From Verrucomicrobiota bacterium (GTDB taxonomy: Bacteria; Verrucomicrobiota; Verrucomicrobiia; Opitutales; Opitutaceae), in assembly GCA_023457715.1 (NCBI GenBank), contig JAEWKR010000021.1, forward strand, positions 134,714 through 198,713: a stretch of 64,000 bases of DNA. The letters are read 5' to 3'. The first letter of the stretch is position 1, and each line of letters opens with the position of its first letter. The position numbers and the translations under genes were made by a program. Below are positions 1-8,550 of this stretch, one piece after another. The notes beneath the pieces were generated by a model, which was not told the DNA's origin, did not search any database, and saw only the letters and a list, made by a program, of their open reading frames with translations.

Positions 1-1
1 C

Positions 2-2275
2 GGGCCGCTGCGGCTGACATTTGCGGCCAGCAAGGGACGCGCAAAGTTCAACACGGTCACCGTCCGTGATCAGGCGGGCGCCGAGGTGGTGGCGTTCGCC
101 GCCAGCGAACTCGCCGATGCGTTTGGGGCGGCCGCCATGGTGCCGCCGGAGGTGAAGGAGCCTGCGATCTGGCGGGATCCGAGCCACCCGCTCCGCGCGC
201 GCGCCAGCGACCTGATCCGGCGGATGTCGCTGGCCGAGAAAGTTTCGCAGCTGAAGAATGCCGCGCCGGCGATCGCGCGGCTCGGGTTGCCCGCCTACGA
301 TTACTGGAACGAGGCCCTGCACGGCGTCGCCAACAACGGCATCGCCACCGTTTTTCCGCAATCGATCGGCGCGGCGGCCTCCTGGAATCCCGCGCTCTTC
401 GAGCAGGAAGGGAAAGTCATCGGCATCGAGGGGCGCGCGAAGTTCAACGACTATGCCAACCGGCATAACGGAGACTCGAAATGGTGGTCCGGGCTGACGT
501 TCTGGACGCCCAACATCAACCTGTTCCGCGATCCGCGCTGGGGACGCGGCCAGGAAACCTACGGCGAAGACCCTTTTCTGACGGCGGAGATTGGCATCGC
601 GTTCGTGCGCGGCATCCAGGGCGATCACCCGGAGTACATGCTGGCGATGGCGTGCGCCAAGCACTACGCCGTCCACAGCGGACCCGAGGCCAGCCGGCAC
701 CATTTCAACGCGACGGTGGACGACCGTGAGCTTTACGACCTTTACCTGCCGCAATTCGAACGGGTGGTCCGGGAAGGAAAGGTCGCCGGGGTGATGAGCG
801 CCTACAACGCGGTCAACGGAGTGCCCGTCAGCGCGAGCAAGTTCCTGCTCACCGATCTGCTCCGGGACCAATGGGGCTTCGACGGCTACGTCGTGTCCGA
901 CTGCGACGCGATCCGCGACATCTACGGCGAAAAGCAGCATCGCTATGCGAAGACGGCGGAGGAAGCCGCCGCCCTGGCGGTGAAGGCCGGCTGCAATCTC
1001 TGCTGCGGCGGCGACTATCAGGCGCTGGTGCGCGCGGTGCAGCAGGGGCACGTCACCGAGGCTGAGATCGACAACGCCCTCCATCATACGCTGTGGACGC
1101 GTTTCCGGCTCGGGCTCTTCGACCCCGCGGACCGCGTGCCGTTCTCGGCGTACACGCTCAAGGACAACGACCTTCCGCAACACGGCCAGGTCGCGCTCGA
1201 ACTCGCCCGGCAGTCGATCGTCCTGCTCAAGAACAACGGGGTGCTGCCGCTCAACCGCAGCACGTTGAAACAAATCGCCGTCATCGGGCCGAACGCCGCG
1301 TCGAAGTCGATGCTGGAAGGCAACTACCACGGCTCCGCGTCGCGCTCGATCTCCATCCTCGACGGGATTCGCCAGCTGGTGGGGAGTGAGATCAAGATCA
1401 CCACGGCGATGGGCAGCCCCGTCACGACGAAGCCCGGCACCGCGCCGTGGAGCGGCCAGGACAACACCACGACCCGCAGTGTCGCCGAGCTGAAAGCGGA
1501 GGCGCTCGCGCTGACCGCCGAAGCGGACGTCATCATCTATGTGGGCGGCATCACCCCGGCGCAGGAAGGGGAAAGTTTTGACCGCGAGGCCATCGAGCTT
1601 CCGGCCGAGCAGGAGGATCTGATCCGCGCGCTCCACGCCACAGGCAAACCGGTGGTGATGGTGAACTGCAGCGGCTCCGCCATGGCCCTGACGTGGCAGG
1701 ATGAGAACCTCCCGGCGATCGTGCAGGCCTGGTACCCGGGCCAGGAGGGCGGGCGCGCGGTGGCCGAGGTGCTCTTCGGCGAGACGAACCCTTCGGGCCA
1801 CCTGCCGATCACGTTCTACCGGTCCACGTCCGACCTGCCGGACTTCAACGATTACTCGATGCAGAATCGGACGTACCGCTATTTCAGCGGCAAGCCGCTC
1901 TACCCCTTTGGCCATGGCCTCAGCTACACGACCTTCGAGTATGCGAATCTCAAGGTCGCGCCCGCCGCGGAGGGCGCCCTGGCCGTGACCCTCGAAGTGG
2001 CCAACACAGGCAGGCGCGCCGGCGACGATGTCGTCCAGATCTACGCCACTCCGCCGGCGGCCGCGCAGCCCAAGGAGGCCCGCGCCCTCTGCGGCTTTGG
2101 CCGCGTGCACCTCGCGCCCGGTGAGCGGAAGTCCGTCACGCTCACGGTTCCGGCCGTGGCGCTGCGCCGCTGGGACGCCGCGCAGAAAGCGTACGCGGTT
2201 CCCGCGGGCGAATGGAGCATCGCCGTGGGCGCTTCATCGGCGGACATCAGACACGTGAGCCGCGTAATGCGGTAG
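2..2275 (+). CDS. Glycoside hydrolase family 3 (beta-xylosidase/beta-glucosidase type), 5'-truncated by window edge
   Basis: Exo-acting beta-glycosidase that releases terminal sugars from plant oligosaccharides. The reading frame is open to the first base of the window, and the 28 codons before the first possible start (GTG at 86) read as protein, ending in a beta-rich stretch (TVTVRDQAGAEVVAF). The true start is therefore probably upstream, with a further N-terminal domain. Visible order: GH3 N-domain (WRDPSHPLRARASDLIRRM; NLFRDPRWGRGQETYGEDP), nucleophile aspartate in VVSDCDAI (codon 899-901), GH3 C-domain (VVMVNCSGSAMAL, PGQEGGRAVAEVLFGETNPSG), and a C-terminal fibronectin-III-like domain (VANTGRRAGDDVVQIY). 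The CNLCCGGDY and FRLGLFDP motifs resemble the xylosidase branch. Family assignment is firm; substrate is inferred. Confidence 0.9.
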   Translation, partial: GPLRLTFAASKGRAKFNTVTVRDQAGAEVVAFAASELADAFGAAAMVPPEVKEPAIWRDPSHPLRARASDLIRRMSLAEKVSQLKNAAPAIARLGLPAYDYWNEALHGVANNGIATVFPQSIGAAASWNPALFEQEGKVIGIEGRAKFNDYANRHNGDSKWWSGLTFWTPNINLFRDPRWGRGQETYGEDPFLTAEIGIAFVRGIQGDHPEYMLAMACAKHYAVHSGPEASRHHFNATVDDRELYDLYLPQFERVVREGKVAGVMSAYNAVNGVPVSASKFLLTDLLRDQWGFDGYVVSDCDAIRDIYGEKQHRYAKTAEEAAALAVKAGCNLCCGGDYQALVRAVQQGHVTEAEIDNALHHTLWTRFRLGLFDPADRVPFSAYTLKDNDLPQHGQVALELARQSIVLLKNNGVLPLNRSTLKQIAVIGPNAASKSMLEGNYHGSASRSISILDGIRQLVGSEIKITTAMGSPVTTKPGTAPWSGQDNTTTRSVAELKAEALALTAEADVIIYVGGITPAQEGESFDREAIELPAEQEDLIRALHATGKPVVMVNCSGSAMALTWQDENLPAIVQAWYPGQEGGRAVAEVLFGETNPSGHLPITFYRSTSDLPDFNDYSMQNRTYRYFSGKPLYPFGHGLSYTTFEYANLKVAPAAEGALAVTLEVANTGRRAGDDVVQIYATPPAAAQPKEARALCGFGRVHLAPGERKSVTLTVPAVALRRWDAAQKAYAVPAGEWSIAVGASSADIRHVSRVMR

Positions 2276-2540
2276 ACCGGAAACGATCGGCGGGCGGGGC
2301 CGGCCTGCCGCGGCCTCGCGCGCCTCAACGCGTCAGCACGCGCGCTTGTCTACTGCGAGTGACCTGCGCGGGCTCGTTGATTCCCAGTGTCCCCCCGCCT
2401 GCCGCCGGAATGTTTGCCCGGGAAACCTCCCAACGGCTGTCATAAAACTGGTAACAGCGGAACGTTTGGCCTCACGCCGGTCAATTCGGCGGGGTGAGTA
2501 CGGCCCTTCGGCCCACGCCGGAACCGGATCCCGCCTCCGC

Positions 2541-2927
2541 ATGCCAAACGAAAGCAAGAAACCCTTGGTGGTCTGTGTCGACGACGACGCGTCGGTCGCC
2601 ACGCTCGTCGCCCGCGCGGTGAGCACGCTGGGGGTGACGACCAGGACCGCCCCGGATGGCGAGGCGGGCTTTGAGGTCTGGCGGGGAGAGCGTCACGCGG
2701 TGAGGCTGGTGCTCACCGATCATCAGATGCCGAAGTGCACCGGACTGCGGTTCGTCGAGCGGCTGCGGGCGGACGGCTATGACGGCGCCGTCATTGTGCA
2801 CAGTTCCAGCCTGACCGAGAAGGACCGTGAAACCTATCTCAAGCTGAGGGTGGACGCCATCATCGAGAAGCCGACGAGTTTTCACGATCTGATCGGCGCC
2901 GTCCGCAGCGTCCTGGCCCGGTACTGA
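2541..2927 (+). CDS. Stand-alone response regulator receiver protein
   Basis: A 128-residue CheY-like single receiver domain without an output domain. The acidic pocket is D14-D15-D16, the phosphoacceptor is D60 in LTDHQMP, the switch serine is S88 (VHSSS) and the conserved lysine is K110 (IEKP). The ATG at 2541 was chosen because it begins just before the first beta strand; the frame is open further upstream but that part has no domain character. It probably relays phosphate from a kinase encoded elsewhere, by protein contact. Its stop lies 31 bases from the stop of the convergent BLUF gene. No kinase is adjacent, so the partner is unknown. Confidence 0.85.
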   Translation: MPNESKKPLVVCVDDDASVATLVARAVSTLGVTTRTAPDGEAGFEVWRGERHAVRLVLTDHQMPKCTGLRFVERLRADGYDGAVIVHSSSLTEKDRETYLKLRVDAIIEKPTSFHDLIGAVRSVLARY

Positions 2928-2958
2928 TTCCGGCCCTCGCGCCCGATCCGCCCCGCGC

Positions 2959-3384
2959 TCAGTCGATGCCCGTCACCCGCCGAAATGCGCGGATGAAATG
3001 GTGCGCGCGCGAGGCCGCGTTTCCCTTTTCAATGATCCGCTCGACCAGCACCGGGCTGAACCCTTCGAGTCCAACCGGCGGCGGCGCTTCCAGATCGCGG
3101 AACGCCATCGCGAAATCGGGGAACTCCCGTGACTCGATCGCGCCGCGCCAGATCACCGTGGGCATGAGATGCCGCGGGTCCCCCGCGATCTTCTCGAACA
3201 GCGACTCAACCACGGACTGCTCGCCCTCCAGAATCTGCAGGAACTGGTGCTCATGATACAGGATGAGCCCGGTGATGCCGCGCTCGCGGTTGCGGCGGCG
3301 ACTTCCCTGCAGCATTTCCGTCAACGTCGCGTCTGAGGGCTTGGCGCTCGCCGTGCTGGTATAGATGAGCTGAAACAAGGCCAT
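2959..3384 (-). CDS. BLUF-domain blue-light photoreceptor
   Basis: Short 141-residue protein that is essentially one FAD-binding BLUF domain plus a C-terminal helical cap, the PixD-like 'short BLUF' layout. Starting at the ATG at 3384 puts the flavin-contacting residues at Y8 (LIYTS), N32 (SRRRNRERGITG) and Q50 (FLQILEG), the same numbers as in cyanobacterial PixD, which supports this start over an in-frame one 12 codons upstream. D69-P70-R71-H72 and M93 are also present. The residue two before M93, tryptophan in PixD (W91), is phenylalanine here (DFAMAF). No output domain is fused, so signalling must go through a partner. The neighbouring receiver protein is a candidate, but the two genes are convergent. 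Confidence 0.9.
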   Translation of the reverse strand: MALFQLIYTSTASAKPSDATLTEMLQGSRRRNRERGITGLILYHEHQFLQILEGEQSVVESLFEKIAGDPRHLMPTVIWRGAIESREFPDFAMAFRDLEAPPPVGLEGFSPVLVERIIEKGNAASRAHHFIRAFRRVTGID

Positions 3385-3477
3385 GGTACCGGGGGTTGAG
3401 TGGACAGCGGAGGGCGCCAAGCTGTTTTCACTTTGGCCCGGAGTCCAGTCCCGATCGTCCGCCAGGCATGACGCGCC

Positions 3478-4569
3478 TCACGGGCCGGCGCGGAGCGTGA
3501 GGCTCAGGATCGCCCCGCGGTACCACAGGCGCATCGGCGGGCCCCACCAGGCGGTGCCGCGGCAGACGATGGCGGTGAGGCCATCGACCTGGTAACGGCC
3601 GTCGATCAACGGAAAGCGGGTCGCCACCAGATAATTGAACGGCCAGATCTGCCCGCGGTGCGTGTGCCCGCTCAGCATCAGCGCCACCCCGCGCGCCGCA
3701 ACGTGGTCGGCCGCGACGGGCGCGTGGGACATCAGCACCGTGGCCCCCGCCGGCCGGCCGGTCAGCGTGCGGTCGAGCTCCCGCACCGCCTGTTCCCGGG
3801 TTGCGGCCGAAAGATCATCCACGCCGGCCAGCACCAGCCCGGGCCGCAGCTCGATCGCGGCATTGCGCACCACGCGGACCCCGGCGCGTTCCATGACGGA
3901 CGTGTTGATACGGACGTTTCCATACGACTCGTGATTGCCGATCACCGCCCACGTGCCCAGGGGCGCCTGAAGGCCGCTCAACCCCTGCGAGACCGGCGTG
4001 ATCTCGTCCCAGTGGTCCTCCGTGATATCACCCAGCAGCAGAATCGCGTCGGGTTTCTCCCCCTGCACCTGGCGCACCCGGGCTTCGAGCCACCGGCCGG
4101 CATCGCGCGGGCTGAGATGCAGGTCGGACATGGCCACCACCTTGGTCCCGTCCAGGGCTGCGGGCAGCCCCGGCAGAATGACCTCGTGACGCTCGATGAC
4201 CGGCGGACGCGCCGCCTGAATGAAAGCCGTCAGGGACATCAGCACTCCGGCGGCCAGACCCAGCCGCCGGATCAACGTCACCTGCGGGCTGAACAGCCAC
4301 CCGAACCCGGTGAGGAGATCCGCCGCCAGCAGCGCGACGGCGAGCAGAAACAGGATGCCCATCCAGGAAAGGCTCACGGCCCGCAGCGCATGGCCGAGAT
4401 TGCCATGACCCAGCCGCCCGTACCAGAACGCGACGACCATCCCCCAGAGCACCACCGCGACCGCCGCGAAGCCAAAACGCCAGCCGCGGTGTTCCCAAAG
4501 CGGGACGGCGCGCCAGAGCACGTAGAGCTGCAGAACGGTGAGGACGGAGGTGAGGACGAGACGGAACAT
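3478..4569 (-). CDS. Membrane-anchored metallophosphoesterase (YkuE/YaeI-like)
   Basis: 363-residue calcineurin-like phosphoesterase. The N-terminal third has about four hydrophobic helices, followed by a catalytic domain that is probably periplasmic. Metal and active-site motifs appear in order: MSDLHLSPRDAG, LLGDITEDH, VIGNHESYG, MSHAPVAADH and SGHTHRGQIWPF. Relatives hydrolyse phosphodiester or pyrophosphate bonds, including UDP-diacylglucosamine, but the substrate here cannot be read from sequence. The start at 4569 gives a hydrophobic first helix (MFRLVLTSVLTVLQLYVLW); the longer upstream open frame lacks protein character. It is divergent from the ABC operon with about 220 bases between. 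Confidence 0.85.
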   Translation of the reverse strand: MFRLVLTSVLTVLQLYVLWRAVPLWEHRGWRFGFAAVAVVLWGMVVAFWYGRLGHGNLGHALRAVSLSWMGILFLLAVALLAADLLTGFGWLFSPQVTLIRRLGLAAGVLMSLTAFIQAARPPVIERHEVILPGLPAALDGTKVVAMSDLHLSPRDAGRWLEARVRQVQGEKPDAILLLGDITEDHWDEITPVSQGLSGLQAPLGTWAVIGNHESYGNVRINTSVMERAGVRVVRNAAIELRPGLVLAGVDDLSAATREQAVRELDRTLTGRPAGATVLMSHAPVAADHVAARGVALMLSGHTHRGQIWPFNYLVATRFPLIDGRYQVDGLTAIVCRGTAWWGPPMRLWYRGAILSLTLRAGP

Positions 4570-4792
4570 GGGAGCCCCGGCTTTGCCGGGGAGTTCAAAG
4601 TGCAGATTCCAGATCTCAGAACGACGAGTCCGAAAATCCGCGATTAGCAAACCAAAGGGTTCACTGAGGCCCATGTGACCCCGGATCCTGGAAATCCCGG
4701 GTCGCGACGACGCTGCAGGCTCGAAAAAAAGGAGGATTGGGTGTAACCCGTCGGGCCGCTGGTGTGTACCTAACCCATCCCCCATTGCGCCT

Positions 4793-5764
4793 TTGCAAGC
4801 CCACCGTGCCCCAGACCCCACCCCGACACCGTCCGACGCCCCGATCATCGAGGTGCAGGGGCTGACGAAAAAGTACGGCAGCCATCACGCCCTGCGGGAC
4901 ATCACCCTGCGCGTGCCCCCCGGCACGATCGGCCTGCTGGGTCCCAACGGCGCGGGAAAGAGCACGTTCATCAAGTGCCTGCTGAACCTCGAGACACCCA
5001 CCGCCGGTTCGGCCCGGGTGCTCGGGCGGGACATCCGCACCGCCAACCGCTCGTCCCGCGAGCGCGTCGGTTACAGTCCGGAGCAGGACTGCCACATTCC
5101 CGGCATGGCGGGGTGCGAGTATGTGACCTACTGCGGCCAGCTCGCGGGCATGAGCTACGCCGCCGCCCGGCAGCGCACGCATGAGATCCTGGACCTGGTC
5201 GGGATGGGCCAGGAGCGTTACCGGCTCGTGGATACATACTCCACGGGCATGAAGCAGCGGGTGAAGCTCGCGCAGGCCCTGGTGCACGACCCCGCGGTCG
5301 TGTTTCTCGACGAGCCGACCAACGGCCTGGACCCGTCGGGGCGGGAACACATTCTCAACCTCATCGGCTCCCTGAGGCGTGAACTCGGCACGAGCGTGAT
5401 CATGTCCTCGCATCTGCTGCGGGACATCGAACGCGTCTGCGATCGCGTCATCATCATCGGCCGCGGCCGGCTGCTGAAACACGACACCCTCATTGGATTG
5501 AAGAACCAGCACCGGCGCATCGTCGAGATCACGCCTTACGCCCAAACCGAACGGTTTGTGACCGCGCTGTCCGAACGAGGTTATGCCGTGGTGCGGCTGG
5601 GCAATGGCCGGCTGCGCGTCGAATCCGACGCCGCGTCCGTGACGCCCCTCCTCGCGATCATGCAGGCACAGGGGCTGCCACCGGCGGAAATCGTGGCCAA
5701 CCCCGACGCCCTCCACGAATTGTTCCTCGCCGCGCTGTCGGCCCCCCACGATGCCGTCGCTTGA
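4793..5764 (+). CDS. ABC-2 type transporter ATP-binding protein (first of two)
   Basis: Nucleotide-binding subunit of an ABC-2 exporter. Walker A is GPNGAGKST (K56), the signature is YSTGMKQR instead of LSGGQ (usual in ABC-2 and Nat-type subunits), Walker B is VVFLDEPTNG and the switch histidine lies in MSSHLL. The ~100-residue tail after the ATPase core is typical of the family. No ATG lies near the N-terminus in this frame; TTG at 4793 is the best available start and its position is uncertain. The last 14 bases overlap the permease gene, implying translational coupling. Substrate unknown. Confidence 0.88.
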   Translation: MQAHRAPDPTPTPSDAPIIEVQGLTKKYGSHHALRDITLRVPPGTIGLLGPNGAGKSTFIKCLLNLETPTAGSARVLGRDIRTANRSSRERVGYSPEQDCHIPGMAGCEYVTYCGQLAGMSYAAARQRTHEILDLVGMGQERYRLVDTYSTGMKQRVKLAQALVHDPAVVFLDEPTNGLDPSGREHILNLIGSLRRELGTSVIMSSHLLRDIERVCDRVIIIGRGRLLKHDTLIGLKNQHRRIVEITPYAQTERFVTALSERGYAVVRLGNGRLRVESDAASVTPLLAIMQAQGLPPAEIVANPDALHELFLAALSAPHDAVA

Positions 5765-6740
5765 CCTGAGTCGCTGGCAGGAAAAACCGCGCGGCGTCGC
5801 GTACCGACGGGCCACCATCATCCGGACCGGCCTGCAGCTGCTGCTCCGCACCCGCTTTTTCAAGATCATCGTGATCGTGGCGTGGACGGCGGGCTTTGGC
5901 ATCGCCGTCCTCGGCTTCGTTTTCAACCAGGCCATCTCCAGCGGCGGGTGGCTCCAACTCGCCGCGCGGCACATGGGGGCGGATACGGAGGCGGTGGTGA
6001 TGGCGCTTGGCGGCCTGCTGCTGCTCTTTCCGGACATCGTCGTCAGCGGTCTCTTCACCGTCATCTTCTGGCTCCATTCGTTCGCCGGCCTGTGGCTCAC
6101 GCTGCTCGCGCTGACGATGGTGGTTCCGCAGCTGATCGCGCGCGACCGCGCGACACAGGCGCTCACCATCTATCTGTCGCGGCCGCTGACTTCGCTCGAC
6201 TACCTCCTCGGCAAACTCGGCCTCGTCGTCAGCACCGTCCTGCTCGTGTGGACCGGCCCGCTCCTCGTCGGCTGGCTCGTCAGCCTGCTTTTTGCCACCG
6301 ACCGCGATTTCGTCGTCCACTCCTTCGGCCCGCTCGGCCGCGCGCTTCTGTTCAACGGGATTGCGCTGGTGGCGCTCTCTTTCCTGGCGGTGGGGGTCTC
6401 CGCGGTCGGCCGCACCTCCCGGGTCACGCTGATCACCTGGGCGGCGCTCTGGCTGGTTTGCGGCACGCTGGCCAACATCGTCGGCGCGCCCGCCTGGCTG
6501 CAGCGCTGCAGCTTCACCCAGAATCTCTCCGAGATCCGGCAGGAGGTGCTGCGGCTCGACGCCGCCTTCCTTGCCGCCTCCGAACAACTGCCGCTGTTGA
6601 GTCGCGAGGTGGCCGACGACATGGCCAAGGCGGCGGCCAAAGCCGGCGCCACCGATGCCGGAAACGCCCTCGCGGCGCTGGCGCTGTTCGTGGCCCTCTC
6701 GGGCGTGGTGTTCCTCCGCCGGATCCGCTCCGAAACCTGA
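5751..6740 (+). CDS. ABC-2 type transporter permease (first of two)
   Basis: 329-residue integral membrane protein paired with the preceding ATPase. It has about six or seven hydrophobic segments: near residues 42-64 (KIIVIVAWTAGFGIAVLGFV), 83-105, 106-125, 160-190, 200-222, 226-245, and a last one near 305-320. A charged extracytoplasmic or cytoplasmic stretch (~250-300, SEIRQEVLRLDAAFLAASEQ) precedes the final helix. The pattern, including RDRATQALTIYLSRPL after the second helix pair, is that of GldF/NosY-type ABC-2 permeases. It overlaps the upstream ATPase by 14 bases, and the second ATPase starts 10 bases after its stop, so all four ABC genes are probably one transcript. Confidence 0.85.
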   Translation: MPSLDLSRWQEKPRGVAYRRATIIRTGLQLLLRTRFFKIIVIVAWTAGFGIAVLGFVFNQAISSGGWLQLAARHMGADTEAVVMALGGLLLLFPDIVVSGLFTVIFWLHSFAGLWLTLLALTMVVPQLIARDRATQALTIYLSRPLTSLDYLLGKLGLVVSTVLLVWTGPLLVGWLVSLLFATDRDFVVHSFGPLGRALLFNGIALVALSFLAVGVSAVGRTSRVTLITWAALWLVCGTLANIVGAPAWLQRCSFTQNLSEIRQEVLRLDAAFLAASEQLPLLSREVADDMAKAAAKAGATDAGNALAALALFVALSGVVFLRRIRSET

Positions 6741-6750
6741 TCTCCGTGCC

Positions 6751-7686
6751 ATGACGCCCGCCTCCCCCCTCATCGTCGCGGAAAACCTCAGCCGCTTTTA
6801 CGGCATCATCCTCGGCCTGAACAACGTCACGTTCCGGATCATGCCCGGAATCACCGGCATCATCGGCCCGAACGGCGCGGGCAAGACCACGCTCTTCCGG
6901 CTCCTGCTGGGGCAGATCCGCCCGAGTTCGGGTCATCTGACGCTGTTCGGAGAAGCGCCGTGGAACAACCCGCGGGTGCAGGCGCGTCTGGCGTACTGCC
7001 CCGAAAGCGAACAGGTGCCGGCGGGGTTGACCGCGATCGACTGGCTGGTGGGGCTGGGGCTGATCTCGGGACTCACGCGCCGGGAGGCCCGGGAGGAGGC
7101 GGAGACCGCGCTCGCCCGGGTGCAGCTGTCCCCGGAACATGCGGCAAAGCCGATCAGCCGCTACTCGAAAGGAATGAAGCAGCGGGTGAAGCTCGCCCAG
7201 TGCCTGCTGCACCGGCCCGCCCTGATCATCCTCGACGAGCCCATGAACGGCCTGGATCCCATGGGGCGGGAGGAGATGGCCGTCGTGCTGCGCGAACTCG
7301 CGGGCGCCGGCACGAGTGTCCTGATCTCGAGCCATATCCTTCACGATTTGGAGGCCCTCTGCAGCGATTTTCTCTTTCTTCGCTGGGGGCGAATCCCCCG
7401 CTCCCTGAATGAAGCGGCGAAGCCCGGCGTCGAACGGTGGCCGGCGTCGACGACGTTTCGCTGCGCCTCGCCCGAGCAGCTCGCGCGGTTCTTCTTCGAG
7501 CGTCAGCTGATCCGCGGTTTCGAACTGGACCCCGACGCCGGCACGCTCGAAGTCCGATGGACGGACCCCCAGCGCTTCTACGGCGACTTTCACCGGCTGC
7601 TCCTCGAAAGCGGCGTGGCGGTGCAGGAGGTGCAGGCGACGGAATCCTTCCTGGAAAAAGCGGCCGGGCCCGCGATCGCGCCATGA
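6751..7686 (+). CDS. ABC-2 type transporter ATP-binding protein (second of two)
   Basis: 311-residue ABC ATPase. Walker A is GPNGAGKTT (K45), signature YSKGMKQR, Walker B LIILDEPMNG and H-loop ISSHIL. It is clearly a paralogue of the first ATPase: both share GMKQRVKLAQ and the same order of motifs. The C-terminal ~85 residues form a separate accessory region (ERWPASTTFRCASPEQLARFFF). The start is the ATG at 6751, 10 bases after the permease stop; a longer open frame upstream overlaps the permease and is not favoured. Its stop overlaps the next start by 4 bases (ATGA). Confidence 0.88.
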   Translation: MTPASPLIVAENLSRFYGIILGLNNVTFRIMPGITGIIGPNGAGKTTLFRLLLGQIRPSSGHLTLFGEAPWNNPRVQARLAYCPESEQVPAGLTAIDWLVGLGLISGLTRREAREEAETALARVQLSPEHAAKPISRYSKGMKQRVKLAQCLLHRPALIILDEPMNGLDPMGREEMAVVLRELAGAGTSVLISSHILHDLEALCSDFLFLRWGRIPRSLNEAAKPGVERWPASTTFRCASPEQLARFFFERQLIRGFELDPDAGTLEVRWTDPQRFYGDFHRLLLESGVAVQEVQATESFLEKAAGPAIAP

Positions 7687-8474
7687 ACCGCCCCTCATCT
7701 GAATCCATACCCCGGCCCAGCGCCTGGCGCGCCTTCCTCGGCGTGTGGCAGCTGACGTATCCGCGTTTCCTGACGTTGAACCGGCTGCTCCTCCTCGCCG
7801 GCCTGCTGGCGGTGGCGGCGGTCATCGCGCAGGCGCTGGTGCCGGCGGACATCGCCGGGCCGCTCGCGCGCGCCCGCTATCTCAACGTCGTGGTCTCGGT
7901 GTACGTCTGCCTGCTGTCCCCCACCTTTGCGTTCCTGTCCGCGGCCGGCAGCATGCGTGACGGTCTGTCGTCCCGCACGGTGGATTACGTGCTGACGCGG
8001 CCCGTCCGCCGGTCGCGCTTCGTGGTCTTCAAGTATCTGGCCGAGCTGCCCGTCCTCCAGCTGCAAACCCTGCTCGCCCTGGCCGTCGCCCTGATGCTGG
8101 GCGGCTGGAGGGGAGTCCCGGGACTCGGTGACGCGGCGCTTCCCCTGCTCCTCGTGCAGGCGCTGCTGGTGGTGGCCTTCGCGGCCCTCGGAACGTTCAC
8201 GGCGGTGCTGACCTCGCGCTACGTCATCGCCGGGCTGCTCTACGCCTTGATCGTGGAGGTGGGCGTCGGCCGCATCCCCACCCAGTTGAATCGCATCTCG
8301 CTCACCCAGCAGGCGCGGGAGCTCCTCGCGCCCCTGCAGTTTGCGGGTGCCCCCGAAGTTGCGCCGGCCGCCGCCGGCTCCGTGGGGGTGATGCTGGCAC
8401 TCGCCGCGGGGTGGGTCGCGATCGCTGCCCTGACGTTCGCGGCGCGCGAGTTGAATGCCGCCGACGACGTGTGA
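7683..8474 (+). CDS. ABC-2 type transporter permease (second of two)
   Basis: 263-residue membrane protein with about six hydrophobic helices: LNRLLLLAGLLAVAAVIAQA near residue 38, then VVVSVYVCLLSPTFAFLSAA, LQLQTLLALAVALMLGG, LLVQALLVVAFAALGTFTAV, IAGLLYALIVEVGVG, and a final VMLALAAGWVAIAALTFA. The SSRTVDYVLTRPVRRSRF loop matches the RDR...LYLSRPL loop of the first permease, so the two permeases are probably paralogues. ATGA overlap with the preceding ATPase. With it, the operon encodes either two transporters or one heteromeric ABC-2 complex. Confidence 0.85.
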   Translation: MNRPSSESIPRPSAWRAFLGVWQLTYPRFLTLNRLLLLAGLLAVAAVIAQALVPADIAGPLARARYLNVVVSVYVCLLSPTFAFLSAAGSMRDGLSSRTVDYVLTRPVRRSRFVVFKYLAELPVLQLQTLLALAVALMLGGWRGVPGLGDAALPLLLVQALLVVAFAALGTFTAVLTSRYVIAGLLYALIVEVGVGRIPTQLNRISLTQQARELLAPLQFAGAPEVAPAAAGSVGVMLALAAGWVAIAALTFAARELNAADDV

Positions 8475-8550
8475 GCGCCGCCCTTTTCACCGACCGCTTC
8501 ACTTCGCTGTAACCCCGGCGCCCCGCCCCGTGTATCACCGGTACTTCCTT

